Part shown: positions 16,478 through 25,074 of the stretch, piece by piece
Position numbering within the stretch: the stretch's first letter is position 1
Layout of the letters: each line of letters starts with the position of its first letter
Assembly: GCF_030718995.1 (NCBI RefSeq)
Contig: NZ_CP132204.1
Span: 2,480,001-2,544,000, forward strand
Length of the DNA stretch: 64,000 bases
Source: Arthrobacter oryzae
GTDB taxonomy: Bacteria > Actinomycetota > Actinomycetes > Actinomycetales > Micrococcaceae
Reading direction: 5' to 3'
Notes under the pieces: generated by a model
What the model saw: the letters and a program-made list of their open reading frames with translations, nothing else
Told to the model about the DNA's origin: nothing
Databases searched by the model: none
Made by a program: the position numbers and the translations under genes

Positions 16478-17224
16478 ATGACTTACAAGCTGATTCTGCT
16501 GCGCCACGGCCACAGCGAATGGAACGCCAAGAACCTGTTCACCGGCTGGGTGGATGTTGACCTGAACGACCAGGGCCGCGAGGAAGCGGCACGCGGCGGT
16601 GAGCTTCTGGTTGAGAACAATGTTCTCCCGGACGTCCTCTACACCTCCCTCCTGAAGCGGGCCATCAACACTGCGAACATCGCTCTGGACAAGGCCGACC
16701 GCGGCTGGATCCCGGTCAAGCGCGACTGGCGCCTCAACGAACGCCACTACGGCGCCCTGCAGGGCAAGGACAAGGCACAGACGCTGGCCGAATACGGCGA
16801 AGAGCAGTTCATGGAGTGGCGTCGTTCGTACGACACCCCGCCGCCGCCCCTGGATGACAACAGCGAGTTCTCCCAGGCGCATGACCCCCGTTACGCGGAC
16901 CTGGGCGACGCCCTGCCGCGCACCGAGTGCCTGAAGGACGTCCTCATCCGCCTGATGCCCTACTGGGAATCGGACATCAAGGAAGACCTCAAGGCCGGCA
17001 AGACCGTCCTGGTCACGGCCCACGGCAACTCCCTGCGCGCCCTCGTCAAGCACCTTGACGGCATCAGCGACGAAGCCATCGCCGGCCTGAACATCCCCAC
17101 GGGCATTCCGCTGGTCTACGACCTCGACGAGGACTTCAAGCCGCTGAACCCGGGCGGCACCTACCTCGACCCCGAGGCGGCCGCCGAGTCCATCAAGGCA
17201 GTCGCCAACCAGGGCAAGAAATAA
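16478..17224 (+). CDS. gpmA: 2,3-bisphosphoglycerate-dependent phosphoglycerate mutase
   Basis: This 248-residue enzyme interconverts 3- and 2-phosphoglycerate in glycolysis and gluconeogenesis. The phosphohistidine motif [10 protein letters not shown] places the catalytic His at residue 10; [16 protein letters not shown], the acid/base segment [20 protein letters not shown], and [18 protein letters not shown] complete the family signature. I start at the ATG at 16478, which has AGGATG upstream and gives the usual GpmA length; an ATG three codons earlier is the alternative. A strong hairpin terminator follows 16 bases after the stop. Confidence 0.95.
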   Translation: MTYKLILLRHGHSEWNAKNLFTGWVDVDLNDQGREEAARGGELLVENNVLPDVLYTSLLKRAINTANIALDKADRGWIPVKRDWRLNERHYGALQGKDKAQTLAEYGEEQFMEWRRSYDTPPPPLDDNSEFSQAHDPRYADLGDALPRTECLKDVLIRLMPYWESDIKEDLKAGKTVLVTAHGNSLRALVKHLDGISDEAIAGLNIPTGIPLVYDLDEDFKPLNPGGTYLDPEAAAESIKAVANQGKK

Positions 17225-17240
17225 GGCAACGCCTTAACAG

Positions 17241-17285
17241 ACGACGGCGGGCCGGTCACCTCTCAGGTGACCGGCCCGCCGTCGT
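17241..17285 (+). terminator. gpmA terminator hairpin
   Basis: A perfect 21-bp inverted repeat (17241-17261 with 17265-17285) with a 3-base loop lies just after gpmA. Only a short T-run (TTT) follows, but the stem is very stable. Confidence 0.8.
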
Positions 17286-17298
17286 ACTTTCCACTCCC

Positions 17299-17363
17299 GG
17301 AGTTTTTGTCCAGATAACGGGGCCAAAATGCCGTCAAAAGGCCATTATCTGGACAAAAACTCC
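17299..17363. repeat. Large palindrome between convergent genes
   Basis: Two perfect 19-bp arms (17299-17317, GGAGTTTTTGTCCAGATAA, and 17345-17363, its reverse complement) flank a 27-base centre that itself carries GGCC on both sides of an A/T-rich loop. It lies between the gpmA terminator and the phoU stop. The arms read T5 outward on one strand and A5 on the other, so it could end phoU transcription, but the size and symmetry suggest a dispersed palindromic repeat. Confidence 0.7.
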
Positions 17364-17370
17364 AGAGATG

Positions 17371-18033
17371 TCAGCTGATTTCGGTGCTGTGCGGGTGCCA
17401 CGCGCCGGTGACGAGGTACGTGACCTTCTGGGCGACTGACACGCCGTGATCAGCGAACCGCTCAAAGTAGCGGCTTGCCAGGGCGACGTCCACCGTGGTG
17501 GCCGGGGATTCATTCCAGTCGCTGCGGGCGATGGCCTTGAAGACGCTCAGGTGGAGGTCGTTGACGGTGGCGTTCGCCTTGAGGATGTCGCGGGCAACTT
17601 CCAGGTTGCGCGTTTCCAGGAGTTCGGTGAGCTTGTCCGCGATCAGCTGGTCCTGCTCGGCGAAGTTCTTGAAAGTGTCCGCGAGCTGCGGCGGAATCAC
17701 GTTGGCCGGGTACCGGAGCCGTGCCAGCTGGGCGATGTGCCGGGCAAGGTCTCCCATGCGCTCCAGCGAGGCGCTCATCCGCAGTGATCCCACGATCATC
17801 CGGAGGTCGCTGGCCACGGGACCCTGGAGGGCCAGAATGTCGATGGCCCGCTCGTCCAGGCTGTTCTGCAGGAAGTCGATTCTGGCGTCAGCGGCGATGA
17901 CATCCTGGGCGAGGTCGACGTCGGCCCCCTCGAAGGCGGTCGTGGCCTTGGAAATGGCCTCGCTGACCAGCTTTGAAATCTCGACGAGCTGCTCGCCCAC
18001 CTGTGTGAGCTCCTCCTGAAAAACCTTACGCAC
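17371..18033 (-). CDS. phoU: Phosphate signalling regulator PhoU
   Basis: This 220-residue all-alpha protein consists of two PhoU three-helix repeats: residues about 5-95 (MRKVFQEELTQVGEQLVEIS, then DARIDFLQNSLDERAIDILA and the metal-binding type helix RMSASLERMGDLARHIAQLA) and 115-205 (ending ASRYFERFADHGVSVAQKVT). Both E/R-x-x-D-x-x motifs are present. PhoU dampens the phosphate two-component system and Pst uptake. The start is the GTG at 18033 with AAAGGAC upstream; the longer frame to 18108 lacks one. It is divergent from the senX3-like kinase gene, with a PHO-box-like region between them. Confidence 0.93.
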   Translation of the reverse strand: MRKVFQEELTQVGEQLVEISKLVSEAISKATTAFEGADVDLAQDVIAADARIDFLQNSLDERAIDILALQGPVASDLRMIVGSLRMSASLERMGDLARHIAQLARLRYPANVIPPQLADTFKNFAEQDQLIADKLTELLETRNLEVARDILKANATVNDLHLSVFKAIARSDWNESPATTVDVALASRYFERFADHGVSVAQKVTYLVTGAWHPHSTEIS

Positions 18034-18129
18034 TTCGCGTCCTTTCCTTGGAAATCCGTCTCCCACCGCAATGGGAGGCAGATTTCGTGTCACCGCTCTG
18101 CAGTCCAACTAATTACTCTGTCAGCGGCC

Positions 18130-18184
18130 GGTGAACTGTTACGCACCTATAGGTGAACGTTAGCTGAACCCGGCGGTGAAACGC
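18130..18184. promoter_or_regulatory. PHO-box-like direct repeats
   Basis: At 11-base spacing the sequence reads GGTGAAC (18130), a degenerate copy, GGTGAAC (18152), GCTGAAC (18163) and CGGTGAA (18174). The complement of GGTGAAC is GTTCACC, the core of actinobacterial PHO boxes bound by PhoP/RegX3-type regulators. It sits in the phoU/senX3 divergent region, so autoregulation of both units by phosphate limitation is likely. Confidence 0.7.
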
Positions 18185-18229
18185 ATCAGATTCGACTTCG
18201 ACGCCCGGAGCAGAGCATAAGCTGGAGCC

Positions 18230-19459
18230 GTGGATCCTATGCTCATCGGTGTCATCGCAGGCCTTATCGGCCTGTCATTCGGCATCTTTGGCGTGCTCGC
18301 CTTCCGGGTCAGCGAACAGCAGCGCAAGCTGGTGGACGTCGAATTCGACGAACCGGCACTGCCTCCCGGTGCCGCGGAGGTACTTGCCGTCGTCGGCCGC
18401 GCCTTCGTGGTGGTGGATGCGATCGACGGTGTGGTGCGGGCGAGTCCGGCGGCATACGCCTTCGGCCTGGTCCGCGGGCACACCGTCGTCCACGAACAGC
18501 TCCTGGACATGACCGCCAGGGTGCGGCGCGACGGCGTCATCCTCGAAAAGCAGTTCGAACTGCCGCGCGGCCCGCTCGGGCAGGGGACCATCGTCGTCCA
18601 GGTGCGGGCGGCCATGCTCGGTGAGGAATACATCCTGCTGCTGGCGGACGACCGGACCGAGCTCACGCGCACCGAAGAGATCCGGAATGACTTCGTCGCC
18701 AACGTCTCCCACGAACTCAAGACGCCGGTGGGCGCCATCTCCCTGCTGGCAGAGGCACTGGAATCATCGGCGGACGATGAAGTGGCCGTCCGCCGCTTCG
18801 CCAAGCGCATGCAGAAGGAATCGACGCGGCTTGCTGCGCTGGTCCAGGACATCATTGAGCTTTCCCGGCTGCAGGGTGCCAACGTGGCCCAGCAGGGACA
18901 CCCCGTGGACATCAACGCCGTGATCACCGAAGCCGTTGACCGCTCGCAGCTGCCCGCCGAAAGCAAGAACATCTCCATCGTGGTCGGCGGCCACGTGGAC
19001 GCCATGGTCTACGGCGACCAGGACCTGCTCGTGACGGCGCTGCGAAACCTGATAGACAACGCCATCCGCTACTCGCCGGAAAACACCCGGGTGGGGATCG
19101 GCGTCCGTGCCAAGGAAGGCCTGATCTCCGTCTCAGTCACGGACCAGGGCGACGGCATGAGCCCGGAGGACCAGGAACGGGTCTTCGAACGGTTCTACCG
19201 TGCGGATGCCGCCAGGTCGCGGCAGACCGGTGGCACCGGACTGGGCCTGAGCATCGTGAAACACGTGATCTCCAACCACGGCGGGGAAGTGACGCTGTGG
19301 TCGCAGCCCGGCCAGGGATCCACGTTCACCATCAGGCTTCCCGAGATGGAGGGCCAGGTCGACGGCGACGCCCCCGCGGCGCCCGCACCGGCCGCCCGCA
19401 GCACCTCACCCCACAGTAACGACGCCACCGGCGTCCATGAGCAAGGAGCCAGCGCTTGA
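18230..19459 (+). CDS. senX3: Phosphate-sensing histidine kinase (SenX3/PhoR-like)
   Basis: This 409-residue membrane kinase has one N-terminal hydrophobic helix (MLIGVIAGLIGLSFGIFGVL) and no large extracellular sensor. A PAS-like domain follows (residues about 60-140), then the dimerisation/phosphoacceptor motif FVANVSHELKTPVGAISLL with His161. The ATP domain has the N-box LRNLIDNAIRYSP, G1 VTDQGDGMSPED, F-box VFERFYRAD and G2 GGTGLGLSIVKHV. This matches SenX3. Its last four bases overlap the start of the response-regulator gene. The C-terminal tail after residue 370 is Ala/Pro-rich. Confidence 0.9.
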   Translation: MDPMLIGVIAGLIGLSFGIFGVLAFRVSEQQRKLVDVEFDEPALPPGAAEVLAVVGRAFVVVDAIDGVVRASPAAYAFGLVRGHTVVHEQLLDMTARVRRDGVILEKQFELPRGPLGQGTIVVQVRAAMLGEEYILLLADDRTELTRTEEIRNDFVANVSHELKTPVGAISLLAEALESSADDEVAVRRFAKRMQKESTRLAALVQDIIELSRLQGANVAQQGHPVDINAVITEAVDRSQLPAESKNISIVVGGHVDAMVYGDQDLLVTALRNLIDNAIRYSPENTRVGIGVRAKEGLISVSVTDQGDGMSPEDQERVFERFYRADAARSRQTGGTGLGLSIVKHVISNHGGEVTLWSQPGQGSTFTIRLPEMEGQVDGDAPAAPAPAARSTSPHSNDATGVHEQGASA

Positions 19460-20136
19460 GCAGGATTCTCATAGTCGAGGATGAGGAGTCGTTCAGCGAC
19501 CCTCTGTCCTACCTTCTGGGCAAGGAAGGATTCGAGGTGGAAGTCGTGGACAACGGCCTGGACGCCATCACGGAGTTCGACCGGAACGGCGCCGACCTGG
19601 TGCTCCTGGACCTCCAGCTTCCCGGCCAGTCAGGCACCGAGGTGTGCCGGCAGCTGCGCCAGCGCTCCACCGTGCCGGTGATCATGCTGACCGCCAAGGA
19701 CGCCGAGATCGACAAGGTCGTGGGACTGGAACTCGGTGCCGACGACTACGTCACCAAGCCGTATTCGTCCCGGGAACTCGTTGCGCGGGTCAGGGCCGTC
19801 CTCCGCCGGCAGGGTGAGCCCGAAGAACTCATCACCAACACGGTCCAGGCAGGCCCCGTGAGGATGGACGTCGAACGCCATGTGGTGAGTGTCGACGGCG
19901 AACAGGTCTCACTGCCGCTCAAGGAATTCGAACTGCTGGAGATGCTGCTGCGCAATTCCGGCCGGGTGTTGACCCGCGGCCAGCTGATCGACCGGGTGTG
20001 GGGGTCGGACTACGTGGGGGACACCAAGACCTTGGATGTCCACGTCAAAAGGCTGCGCAGCAAGATCGAACCGGACCCGTCAGCGCCGAGGTACCTCGTA
20101 ACGGTCCGCGGCCTGGGCTACAAGTTCGAGCCGTAG
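19456..20136 (+). CDS. regX3: OmpR-family response regulator RegX3-like
   Basis: This 226-residue regulator has a receiver domain with the acidic pair at ILIVEDEESFSDPL, the phospho-accepting Asp52 in LVLLDLQLPGQSG, the switch Thr and Lys in VIMLTAKDAEIDKV and DDYVTKPYSSREL, and a C-terminal winged helix (LKEFELLEMLLRNSGRVLTR, then TLDVHVKRLRSKIEPDP and YLVTVRGLGYKFEP). It pairs with the kinase just upstream (4-base overlap, TTG start). Known relatives switch on phosphate uptake and phosphatase genes under starvation. The PHO-box-like repeats upstream of the kinase suggest it regulates its own operon and phoU. Confidence 0.93.
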   Translation: MSRILIVEDEESFSDPLSYLLGKEGFEVEVVDNGLDAITEFDRNGADLVLLDLQLPGQSGTEVCRQLRQRSTVPVIMLTAKDAEIDKVVGLELGADDYVTKPYSSRELVARVRAVLRRQGEPEELITNTVQAGPVRMDVERHVVSVDGEQVSLPLKEFELLEMLLRNSGRVLTRGQLIDRVWGSDYVGDTKTLDVHVKRLRSKIEPDPSAPRYLVTVRGLGYKFEP

Positions 20137-20225
20137 GCAGGCTGCGCAGGCAGGCGCACCGCACGCTGGCGCGCTGCAGGCTGTCTCGCCGGGGGAACAG
20201 GCGCGCAGACAGCTTGCACGGACAT

Positions 20226-20268
20226 GCAGAAAGGAGGGCCCCCGCGCGGCGGGAGCCCTCCTTTCTGC
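20226..20268. terminator. Bidirectional terminator after regX3
   Basis: GCAGAAAGGAGGGC pairs with GCCCTCCTTTCTGC around a GC-rich inner stem. The convergent gene on the minus strand ends only a few bases beyond, so the same hairpin can serve both transcripts. Confidence 0.75.
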
Positions 20269-20276
20269 TGTGCGGA

Positions 20277-20828
20277 CTAGTGGCTTTCGCTGCTCGTGGG
20301 AGTCGGCGTGGCAGTCTCCGAGACCGTCGGCTCGCTGCCTGCCGGCAGGTACTCCTTGTACTCGGGCAGGGTGGCGTCCAGGACAGGCACCTTGACCTTG
20401 GCGGTCTGGTTTGTGCCGTCCTCGGAGATGGTCACATCGGACAGGGAGCCCGGGATGGCTCCTGTGCTGCTGAGGATCGCCGGATCCGTGGATTCGTTAA
20501 GCAGGGTGTAGGAATTCTGCTTCACGGACACTTCCGTCTGCGAGCCGGCAGCCCCGCTAATGGTGAGCTTGACGTCGCTGGACGAGGAGTTGTAGACGGC
20601 GCCGATGACGCGGCCCGGCTTGTCCTCGCCGGTGGAGATGATCATGAAGTTGCGGATCTGGAGCGGACCAAGATCTTCCCGGGTCCCGTCCGAGGCAGAG
20701 TACTGCTCAGTGGTCTGCTGGGCGTTGATGTAGCCGCAGCCGGTCACGGACAGCAGGCCGATGGCAAGTGCTGCCGTTGCCATTGCCAGCTTGCCGCGCT
20801 GGCCCCGGTTCATCGCAGTGAAACGCAC
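20277..20828 (-). CDS. Secreted lipoprotein, unknown function
   Basis: I place the start at a GTG at 20828 (AAGGAG eight bases upstream), giving 183 residues; an ATG fifteen bases further in is also possible. A basic N-terminus (NRGQRGKLAMAT) leads into a hydrophobic stretch ending in lipobox LLSVTGC, so the protein is anchored outside the membrane. The mature domain (QIRNFMIISTGEDKPGRVIG, AVYNSSSSDVKLTISGAAGS) looks like an all-beta, immunoglobulin-like fold. The tail is Thr/Ser/Pro-rich, as in cell-wall linkers. The beta-rich secreted form resembles the DUF461/copper-chaperone-like shape, but I would not assign that. Confidence 0.65.
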   Translation of the reverse strand: MRFTAMNRGQRGKLAMATAALAIGLLSVTGCGYINAQQTTEQYSASDGTREDLGPLQIRNFMIISTGEDKPGRVIGAVYNSSSSDVKLTISGAAGSQTEVSVKQNSYTLLNESTDPAILSSTGAIPGSLSDVTISEDGTNQTAKVKVPVLDATLPEYKEYLPAGSEPTVSETATPTPTSSESH

Positions 20829-21164
20829 GTCACGCACTCCTTGAGAGTCTTGAAACATTATTCAGCCATAGCCTATCCTCAAACGGTCTCAAACAAGGAT
20901 TCGGGGCGTACACATTAGCGTCCGGAAACCCGCCCTCCCGCAACGCCGCATGCAGCCCCGCGCTGGCCGGAACCAGACCGGGCAGCCGCTTCCCCGTGCC
21001 CTTGGCACAGCCCCCGCCATGCACTAATATCCGCATCCGTCAAGGGGTTGGAGGGGGTGGATTACCCCCAATTTCCCCGTATTTACGCGGTTCGCGGCCC
21101 GTATCCGTGCCAGTTGTATGCCTGAATCGTGATAAACTGGTCTGCGGGAAAGGGGAAAGTCCAC
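20829..21164. promoter_or_regulatory. Divergent promoter region with carD promoter
   Basis: These 336 bases separate two divergent genes. Close to carD is an extended -10 type element, TGATAAACT at 21130-21138, with a weak TTGTAT (21114-21119) upstream at non-ideal spacing, about 27 bases before the carD ATG. GGGGGTGGATTACCCCC at about 21053-21069 is a short hairpin. No gene of its own is evident here. Confidence 0.4.
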
Positions 21165-21647
21165 ATGGTTTTTGAGGTCGGCGAGACAGTAGTTTACCCT
21201 CACCACGGTGCAGCAAAAATTGAAGAAATCAAGATGCGCACCATCAAGGGCGAAGAGAAGATGTATCTCAAGCTCAAGGTGGCTCAGGGTGATCTGACCA
21301 TTGAAGTTCCAGCAGAGAACGTTGACCTAGTAGGGGTTCGCGACGTAGTGGGCAAAGAAGGTTTGGAGCATGTCTTTGACGTGCTGCGGGCCGAGTTCAC
21401 TGAAGAGCCTACCAACTGGTCACGTCGTTACAAGGCAAATCTGGAGAAGCTTGCTTCCGGGGACGTCATCAAGGTTGCAGAGGTCGTTCGCGACCTGTGG
21501 CGCCGTGATCACGACCGCGGCCTTTCCGCAGGTGAGAAGCGTATGCTGGCCAAGGCCCGCCAAATTCTGATTTCAGAACTGGCGCTGGCTGAAAAGACGG
21601 ATGAAGAGAAGGCCGCAAGCGTTCTCGACGAAGTCCTGGCTTCCTAA
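21165..21647 (+). CDS. carD: RNA polymerase-binding transcription factor CarD
   Basis: This 160-residue protein has the N-terminal RNA-polymerase-interaction domain ([20 protein letters not shown], Tudor-like, binding the beta subunit) and a helical C-terminal DNA-binding domain ([60 protein letters not shown]). These parts match CarD, which stabilises the open promoter complex at rRNA and housekeeping promoters in actinobacteria. AAAGGGGAAAG precedes the ATG. ispD-ispF follow after a terminator, a neighbourhood conserved in many actinobacteria. Confidence 0.95.
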   Translation: MVFEVGETVVYPHHGAAKIEEIKMRTIKGEEKMYLKLKVAQGDLTIEVPAENVDLVGVRDVVGKEGLEHVFDVLRAEFTEEPTNWSRRYKANLEKLASGDVIKVAEVVRDLWRRDHDRGLSAGEKRMLAKARQILISELALAEKTDEEKAASVLDEVLAS

Positions 21648-21652
21648 GAATT

Positions 21653-21690
21653 GAACCCCGGTGGCTCACCAGCCGCCGGGGTTTCTTTTT
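21653..21690 (+). terminator. carD terminator
   Basis: AACCCCGG pairs with CCGGGGTT around a small inner stem (GGC/GCC), followed by TTTCTTTTT. It lies a few bases after the carD stop, a clear intrinsic terminator. Confidence 0.85.
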
Positions 21691-21759
21691 GCCCTTTTTT
21701 GGGAGAATCCCGGGATTTTGCCGGGCGCCTGATGCGCGCAGGCACGTAGTGTTGTGCCC

Positions 21760-22581
21760 ATGAGTGCAACAGAATTCCCGACCGGATCCGGGCCGGCGGC
21801 GGAAGACCGCCCCGCCCGCCCCGTCGTCGCCGTCGTACTGGTCGCGGCCGGATCAGGGCAGAGGCTGGGTTACGGCATGCCCAAGGCAAGGGTTCCCCTC
21901 GGCGGGGAACCCATCCTGATGCATGCCCTTCGCGGGATAGTCGCCTCCGGCGTCGCGCAGCAGGTCTGCGTCGCGTTGCCGGCGGGCGACGGCGCCCTGC
22001 GGCGGATGTGCGATGAGTTCAAGGCCGAACTTGTCGACGGCGGGCCGCTGCTGACCGTCGTCGACGGCGGCCTGACGCGCGCCGAGTCCGTCCGGTCCGC
22101 TTTGGCGGCACTGGAAGAAGGCACCCAGGCGGTGCTCGTCCACGATGCCGCACGCGCCCTGACGCCCGAAACCGTCTTCCACCGGGTGGTCGACTCCCTG
22201 GCGGCCGGCGCGCTGGCGGTCATTCCGGTGATGCCCGTAGTGGACACGGTCAAGACCGTCGAAGCAACGAGTGAGGCAGACGCCCGTATGGCGCCGGAGG
22301 TGGTGGTGGGCACGGCTCCGCGGGAGAAGCTCCGGGCTGTGCAGACCCCTCAGGGATTCGACTACGACACACTCATGAAGGCGCACCGGCAGGCGGCAGG
22401 ATTGGACGACGCCGAGGCTGCAGCCGTCACGGATGACGCCATGCTTGTTGAGCGCCTGGGCGTCGCGGTCCATGCCGTCCGCGGAGCCAGCCAGTCACTG
22501 AAGATCACCACGCCTTTGGACCTCATCATTGCCGAGGGCCTGCTGGAGGGCCCCCTGGGCGCCCGCTGGGTGGAAGGCTGA
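21760..22581 (+). CDS. ispD: 2-C-methyl-D-erythritol 4-phosphate cytidylyltransferase
   Basis: This 273-residue enzyme joins CTP and methylerythritol phosphate in the MEP isoprenoid pathway. The nucleotide-binding start [20 protein letters not shown] carries the catalytic Arg and Lys; later segments include [37 protein letters not shown], and [19 protein letters not shown] followed by [15 protein letters not shown]. The first 20 residues are a Pro/Ala-rich extension. I start at the ATG at 21760; a GTG two codons upstream is open. ispF begins one base after its stop, so the two are translationally linked. Confidence 0.92.
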   Translation: MSATEFPTGSGPAAEDRPARPVVAVVLVAAGSGQRLGYGMPKARVPLGGEPILMHALRGIVASGVAQQVCVALPAGDGALRRMCDEFKAELVDGGPLLTVVDGGLTRAESVRSALAALEEGTQAVLVHDAARALTPETVFHRVVDSLAAGALAVIPVMPVVDTVKTVEATSEADARMAPEVVVGTAPREKLRAVQTPQGFDYDTLMKAHRQAAGLDDAEAAAVTDDAMLVERLGVAVHAVRGASQSLKITTPLDLIIAEGLLEGPLGARWVEG

Positions 22582-22582
22582 C

Positions 22583-23077
22583 ATGGCCGTTCCGATCATC
22601 CCCAGGACCGGAATCGGTGTCGACGTCCACGCTTTTGCCACCCCGGACAACCCGCGGGCCCTGTGGCTGGGAGGCTTGCTGTGGGACGGTGAGCAGGGCC
22701 TGGCCGGCCACTCCGACGGCGACCCCGTGGCCCATGCAGCCGCGGATGCGCTGTTTTCGGCTGCCGGGATCGGCGACCTGGGCACGCACTTCGGCACGGA
22801 CCGGCCGGAATTCGCGGGTGCCTCCGGCGTGACGCTCCTTGCCGAGGCCGCCCGGATCGTGCGTGCGGAAGGCTTCGAGATCGGCAACATCGCGGTGCAG
22901 TTCGTTGGCAACAGGCCCAAGTTCGGTCCGCGCCGGGAGGAGTCCCAGGCTGTCCTCAGCGCAGCCGCGGGCGCCCCCGTCAGCGTCAGCGCCACCACCA
23001 GCGACGGACTCGGTTTCACCGGCCGGGGGGAAGGCATTTCCGCCCTCGCCACTGCACTGGTGTACCGGGCGGGCTGA
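22583..23077 (+). CDS. ispF: 2-C-methyl-D-erythritol 2,4-cyclodiphosphate synthase
   Basis: This 164-residue enzyme, normally a trimer, forms the cyclodiphosphate in the MEP pathway. It has the metal-ligand motif GIGVDVHAF (Asp and His), the [19 protein letters not shown] segment containing the third ligand His, and the C-terminal [20 protein letters not shown], where the conserved T-T-x-x-x-x-G-x-x-G-R-G-E-G motif binds the cytidine. It directly follows ispD, which makes its substrate precursor; ispE is not in this window. Confidence 0.93.
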   Translation: MAVPIIPRTGIGVDVHAFATPDNPRALWLGGLLWDGEQGLAGHSDGDPVAHAAADALFSAAGIGDLGTHFGTDRPEFAGASGVTLLAEAARIVRAEGFEIGNIAVQFVGNRPKFGPRREESQAVLSAAAGAPVSVSATTSDGLGFTGRGEGISALATALVYRAG

Positions 23078-23145
23078 AGAAGGGCACGCCTTTCGCCTAG
23101 GCTTAAGGGAGCCATTCCTCTGCCCAACACTCCAGGAGACCCCTC

Positions 23146-23472
23146 GTGAAGAAGCCGTTTGCCGCCGTCGTACTCGTTGCCGGGATGCTGCTGAGCGGTT
23201 GCGGCACTCCGAAGATGAGCGTCGAGGAAAGCTGCAAGTTCCTCAACGGGGACACTTTCGTGCCCAGCGGAAACGAGCAGCAGCAGGCTGACCAGATTGC
23301 CAAGCATTACCAGGAAGTGGCGGACAAGGTGGCCCCTGAAGTTGCCGAGCCCATCCAGAAAATGGCCGACATCATGAAGAAGGTCGCCGCCACGTCGCTG
23401 GGCACCAAGAGCGCAGAACAGACAGCACAGCTGAGCGAGCAGAACAACAAGATCGGCGAAGTCTGCAAATAG
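23146..23472 (+). CDS. Small secreted lipoprotein, unknown function
   Basis: This 108-residue lipoprotein starts at a GTG with AGGAG upstream. The signal (MKKPFAAVVLVAGMLLSGC) ends in the lipobox LLSGC. The mature part is mostly alpha-helical and polar (NEQQQADQIAKHYQEVADKV, EPIQKMADIMKKVAATSLGT) with two cysteines far apart (ESCKFL and EVCK-end), likely disulfide-bonded. No family is recognised. It stands alone between ispF and cysS. Confidence 0.6.
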   Translation: MKKPFAAVVLVAGMLLSGCGTPKMSVEESCKFLNGDTFVPSGNEQQQADQIAKHYQEVADKVAPEVAEPIQKMADIMKKVAATSLGTKSAEQTAQLSEQNNKIGEVCK

Positions 23473-23515
23473 CGCTTGTGGGGGCACCTCCGGGGCCATC
23501 GGCTAATCTGGAGCG

Positions 23516-24985
23516 GTGACCCTGCGCTTTTACGACACAGCATCCGCCGAAGTCCGCGACTTCGTCCCTCTGAAACCGGGCAACGTGAGCCTGTACTACT
23601 GCGGCGCAACGGTGCAGGGCCTGCCGCACGTGGGGCACATCCGGTCCGCCATCGCCTTTGACCAGCTCACCCGCTGGCTGGAGTACCGCGGATTCCGGGT
23701 AACGGTGGTCCGGAACGTCACGGACATCGACGACAAAATCCTCGCCAAGTCCGCGCTTTCCTTTGAACCGGACTTCGAGGAAGGCCCGGACGACATCCGC
23801 GAAGAAGAGTGGTGGGCCCTGGCCTACCGCTATGAACAGGCGTTCCTCAAGGCCTACGACACCCTCGGCGTTTCCCGCCCCACGTACGAGCCGCGGGCCA
23901 CCGGCCACATTCCGGAAATGCATGCACTGATCCAGCGCCTCATCGACCGCGGACATGCCTACCCCGCCCTCGACGACTCCGGCGACGTGTACTTCGACGT
24001 CCGCTCCTGGGACCGCTACGGCTCACTCACCCGGCAGAAGATCGACGACATGCAGGGAGCCCCGGACGCTGACCCGCGGGGAAAGAAGGACCCGCGGGAC
24101 TTTGCGTTATGGAAGGGGCATAAGGCCGGAGAGCCGACGACGGCGAGCTGGGTTTCGCCCTGGGGCACCGGCCGTCCGGGCTGGCACCTGGAGTGCTCCG
24201 CCATGGTCACCAAATACCTCGGCACCGAGTTCGACATCCACGGCGGCGGCCTGGACCTCCGGTTCCCGCACCATGAAAACGAGATGGCCCAGTCCCAGGC
24301 GGCGGGCCACGCCTTCGCCAACTTCTGGATGCACAACGGCATGGTGACGTACCAGGGCGAGAAGATGTCCAAGTCCATCGGCAACACCGTAAGCCCCGCG
24401 GAGATGCTGGAGCTCGCTTCACCACGCGTGGTGCGTTACTACCTTGGCCAGGCGCAGTACCGTTCGGTCCTGGACTACCAGCCCACGTCGCTGCAGGAAG
24501 CCACCGCCGCGATGGAGCGGATTGAGGGTTTCATCGCCCGGGCAGTGCGTGCGTTGTCTGACAGTGTTGTTTCCGGCGCGGCCGAACTCCTGTTCGGAAG
24601 CCCCGGCACAGTTCCGGACGCCTTCGCCGCGGCCATGGACGACGACCTGAATGTTCCGCAGGCGCTGGCTGTCCTCCACGACACGGTGCGGGCCGGCAAC
24701 ACCGCCCTTACGGCGGGCGACAACGCCGCGGCCCGGGCAGCGTTGCACTCCGTCACGGACATGATGCGCGTCCTGGGCCTGAACGACGTCGCGGCTCCCA
24801 CCCGCGACGAGCAGGCGGACACGGCCCTCGGCGTGCTCATCGACGCCCAGCTTGGAGCGCGGGCGCAGGCGCGGGCCACCAAGGACTGGGCGGCTTCGGA
24901 CGCCATCCGGGACACGCTGGCGGCGGCGGGAGTCCTCGTGGAGGACGGTCCGGACGGCGCCACCTGGAGCCTGAGGCGAAGCTAA
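23516..24985 (+). CDS. cysS: Cysteinyl-tRNA synthetase
   Basis: This 489-residue class I synthetase charges tRNA-Cys. The zinc ligand Cys lies in [19 protein letters not shown], which also holds the HIGH-like motif (HVGH); WHLECSAM carries the second Cys ligand and [18 protein letters not shown] the His/Glu ligands. KMSKSIGN supplies the ATP-binding loop. The C-terminal helices ([20 protein letters not shown] onward) form the DALR-type anticodon domain. It starts at a GTG. It is followed by rlmB about 90 bases on, a common actinobacterial order. Confidence 0.95.
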   Translation: MTLRFYDTASAEVRDFVPLKPGNVSLYYCGATVQGLPHVGHIRSAIAFDQLTRWLEYRGFRVTVVRNVTDIDDKILAKSALSFEPDFEEGPDDIREEEWWALAYRYEQAFLKAYDTLGVSRPTYEPRATGHIPEMHALIQRLIDRGHAYPALDDSGDVYFDVRSWDRYGSLTRQKIDDMQGAPDADPRGKKDPRDFALWKGHKAGEPTTASWVSPWGTGRPGWHLECSAMVTKYLGTEFDIHGGGLDLRFPHHENEMAQSQAAGHAFANFWMHNGMVTYQGEKMSKSIGNTVSPAEMLELASPRVVRYYLGQAQYRSVLDYQPTSLQEATAAMERIEGFIARAVRALSDSVVSGAAELLFGSPGTVPDAFAAAMDDDLNVPQALAVLHDTVRAGNTALTAGDNAAARAALHSVTDMMRVLGLNDVAAPTRDEQADTALGVLIDAQLGARAQARATKDWAASDAIRDTLAAAGVLVEDGPDGATWSLRRS

Positions 24986-25022
24986 GGCAGGGCGGATCGG
25001 GCGCCGGGCCGGCGATTTAACC

Positions 25023-25054
25023 TGAGTAAGTAGACTGGAGGTCAGACTTACTCA
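25023..25054. promoter_or_regulatory. Hairpin in the rlmB leader
   Basis: TGAGTAAGT and its reverse complement ACTTACTCA form a perfect 9-bp stem with a 14-base loop, ending 20 bases before the rlmB ATG. No T-run follows. It could protect the mRNA, bind a regulator as DNA, or be chance. Confidence 0.4.
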
Positions 25055-25074
25055 ACAAAGCAAGGGTGAAACTC

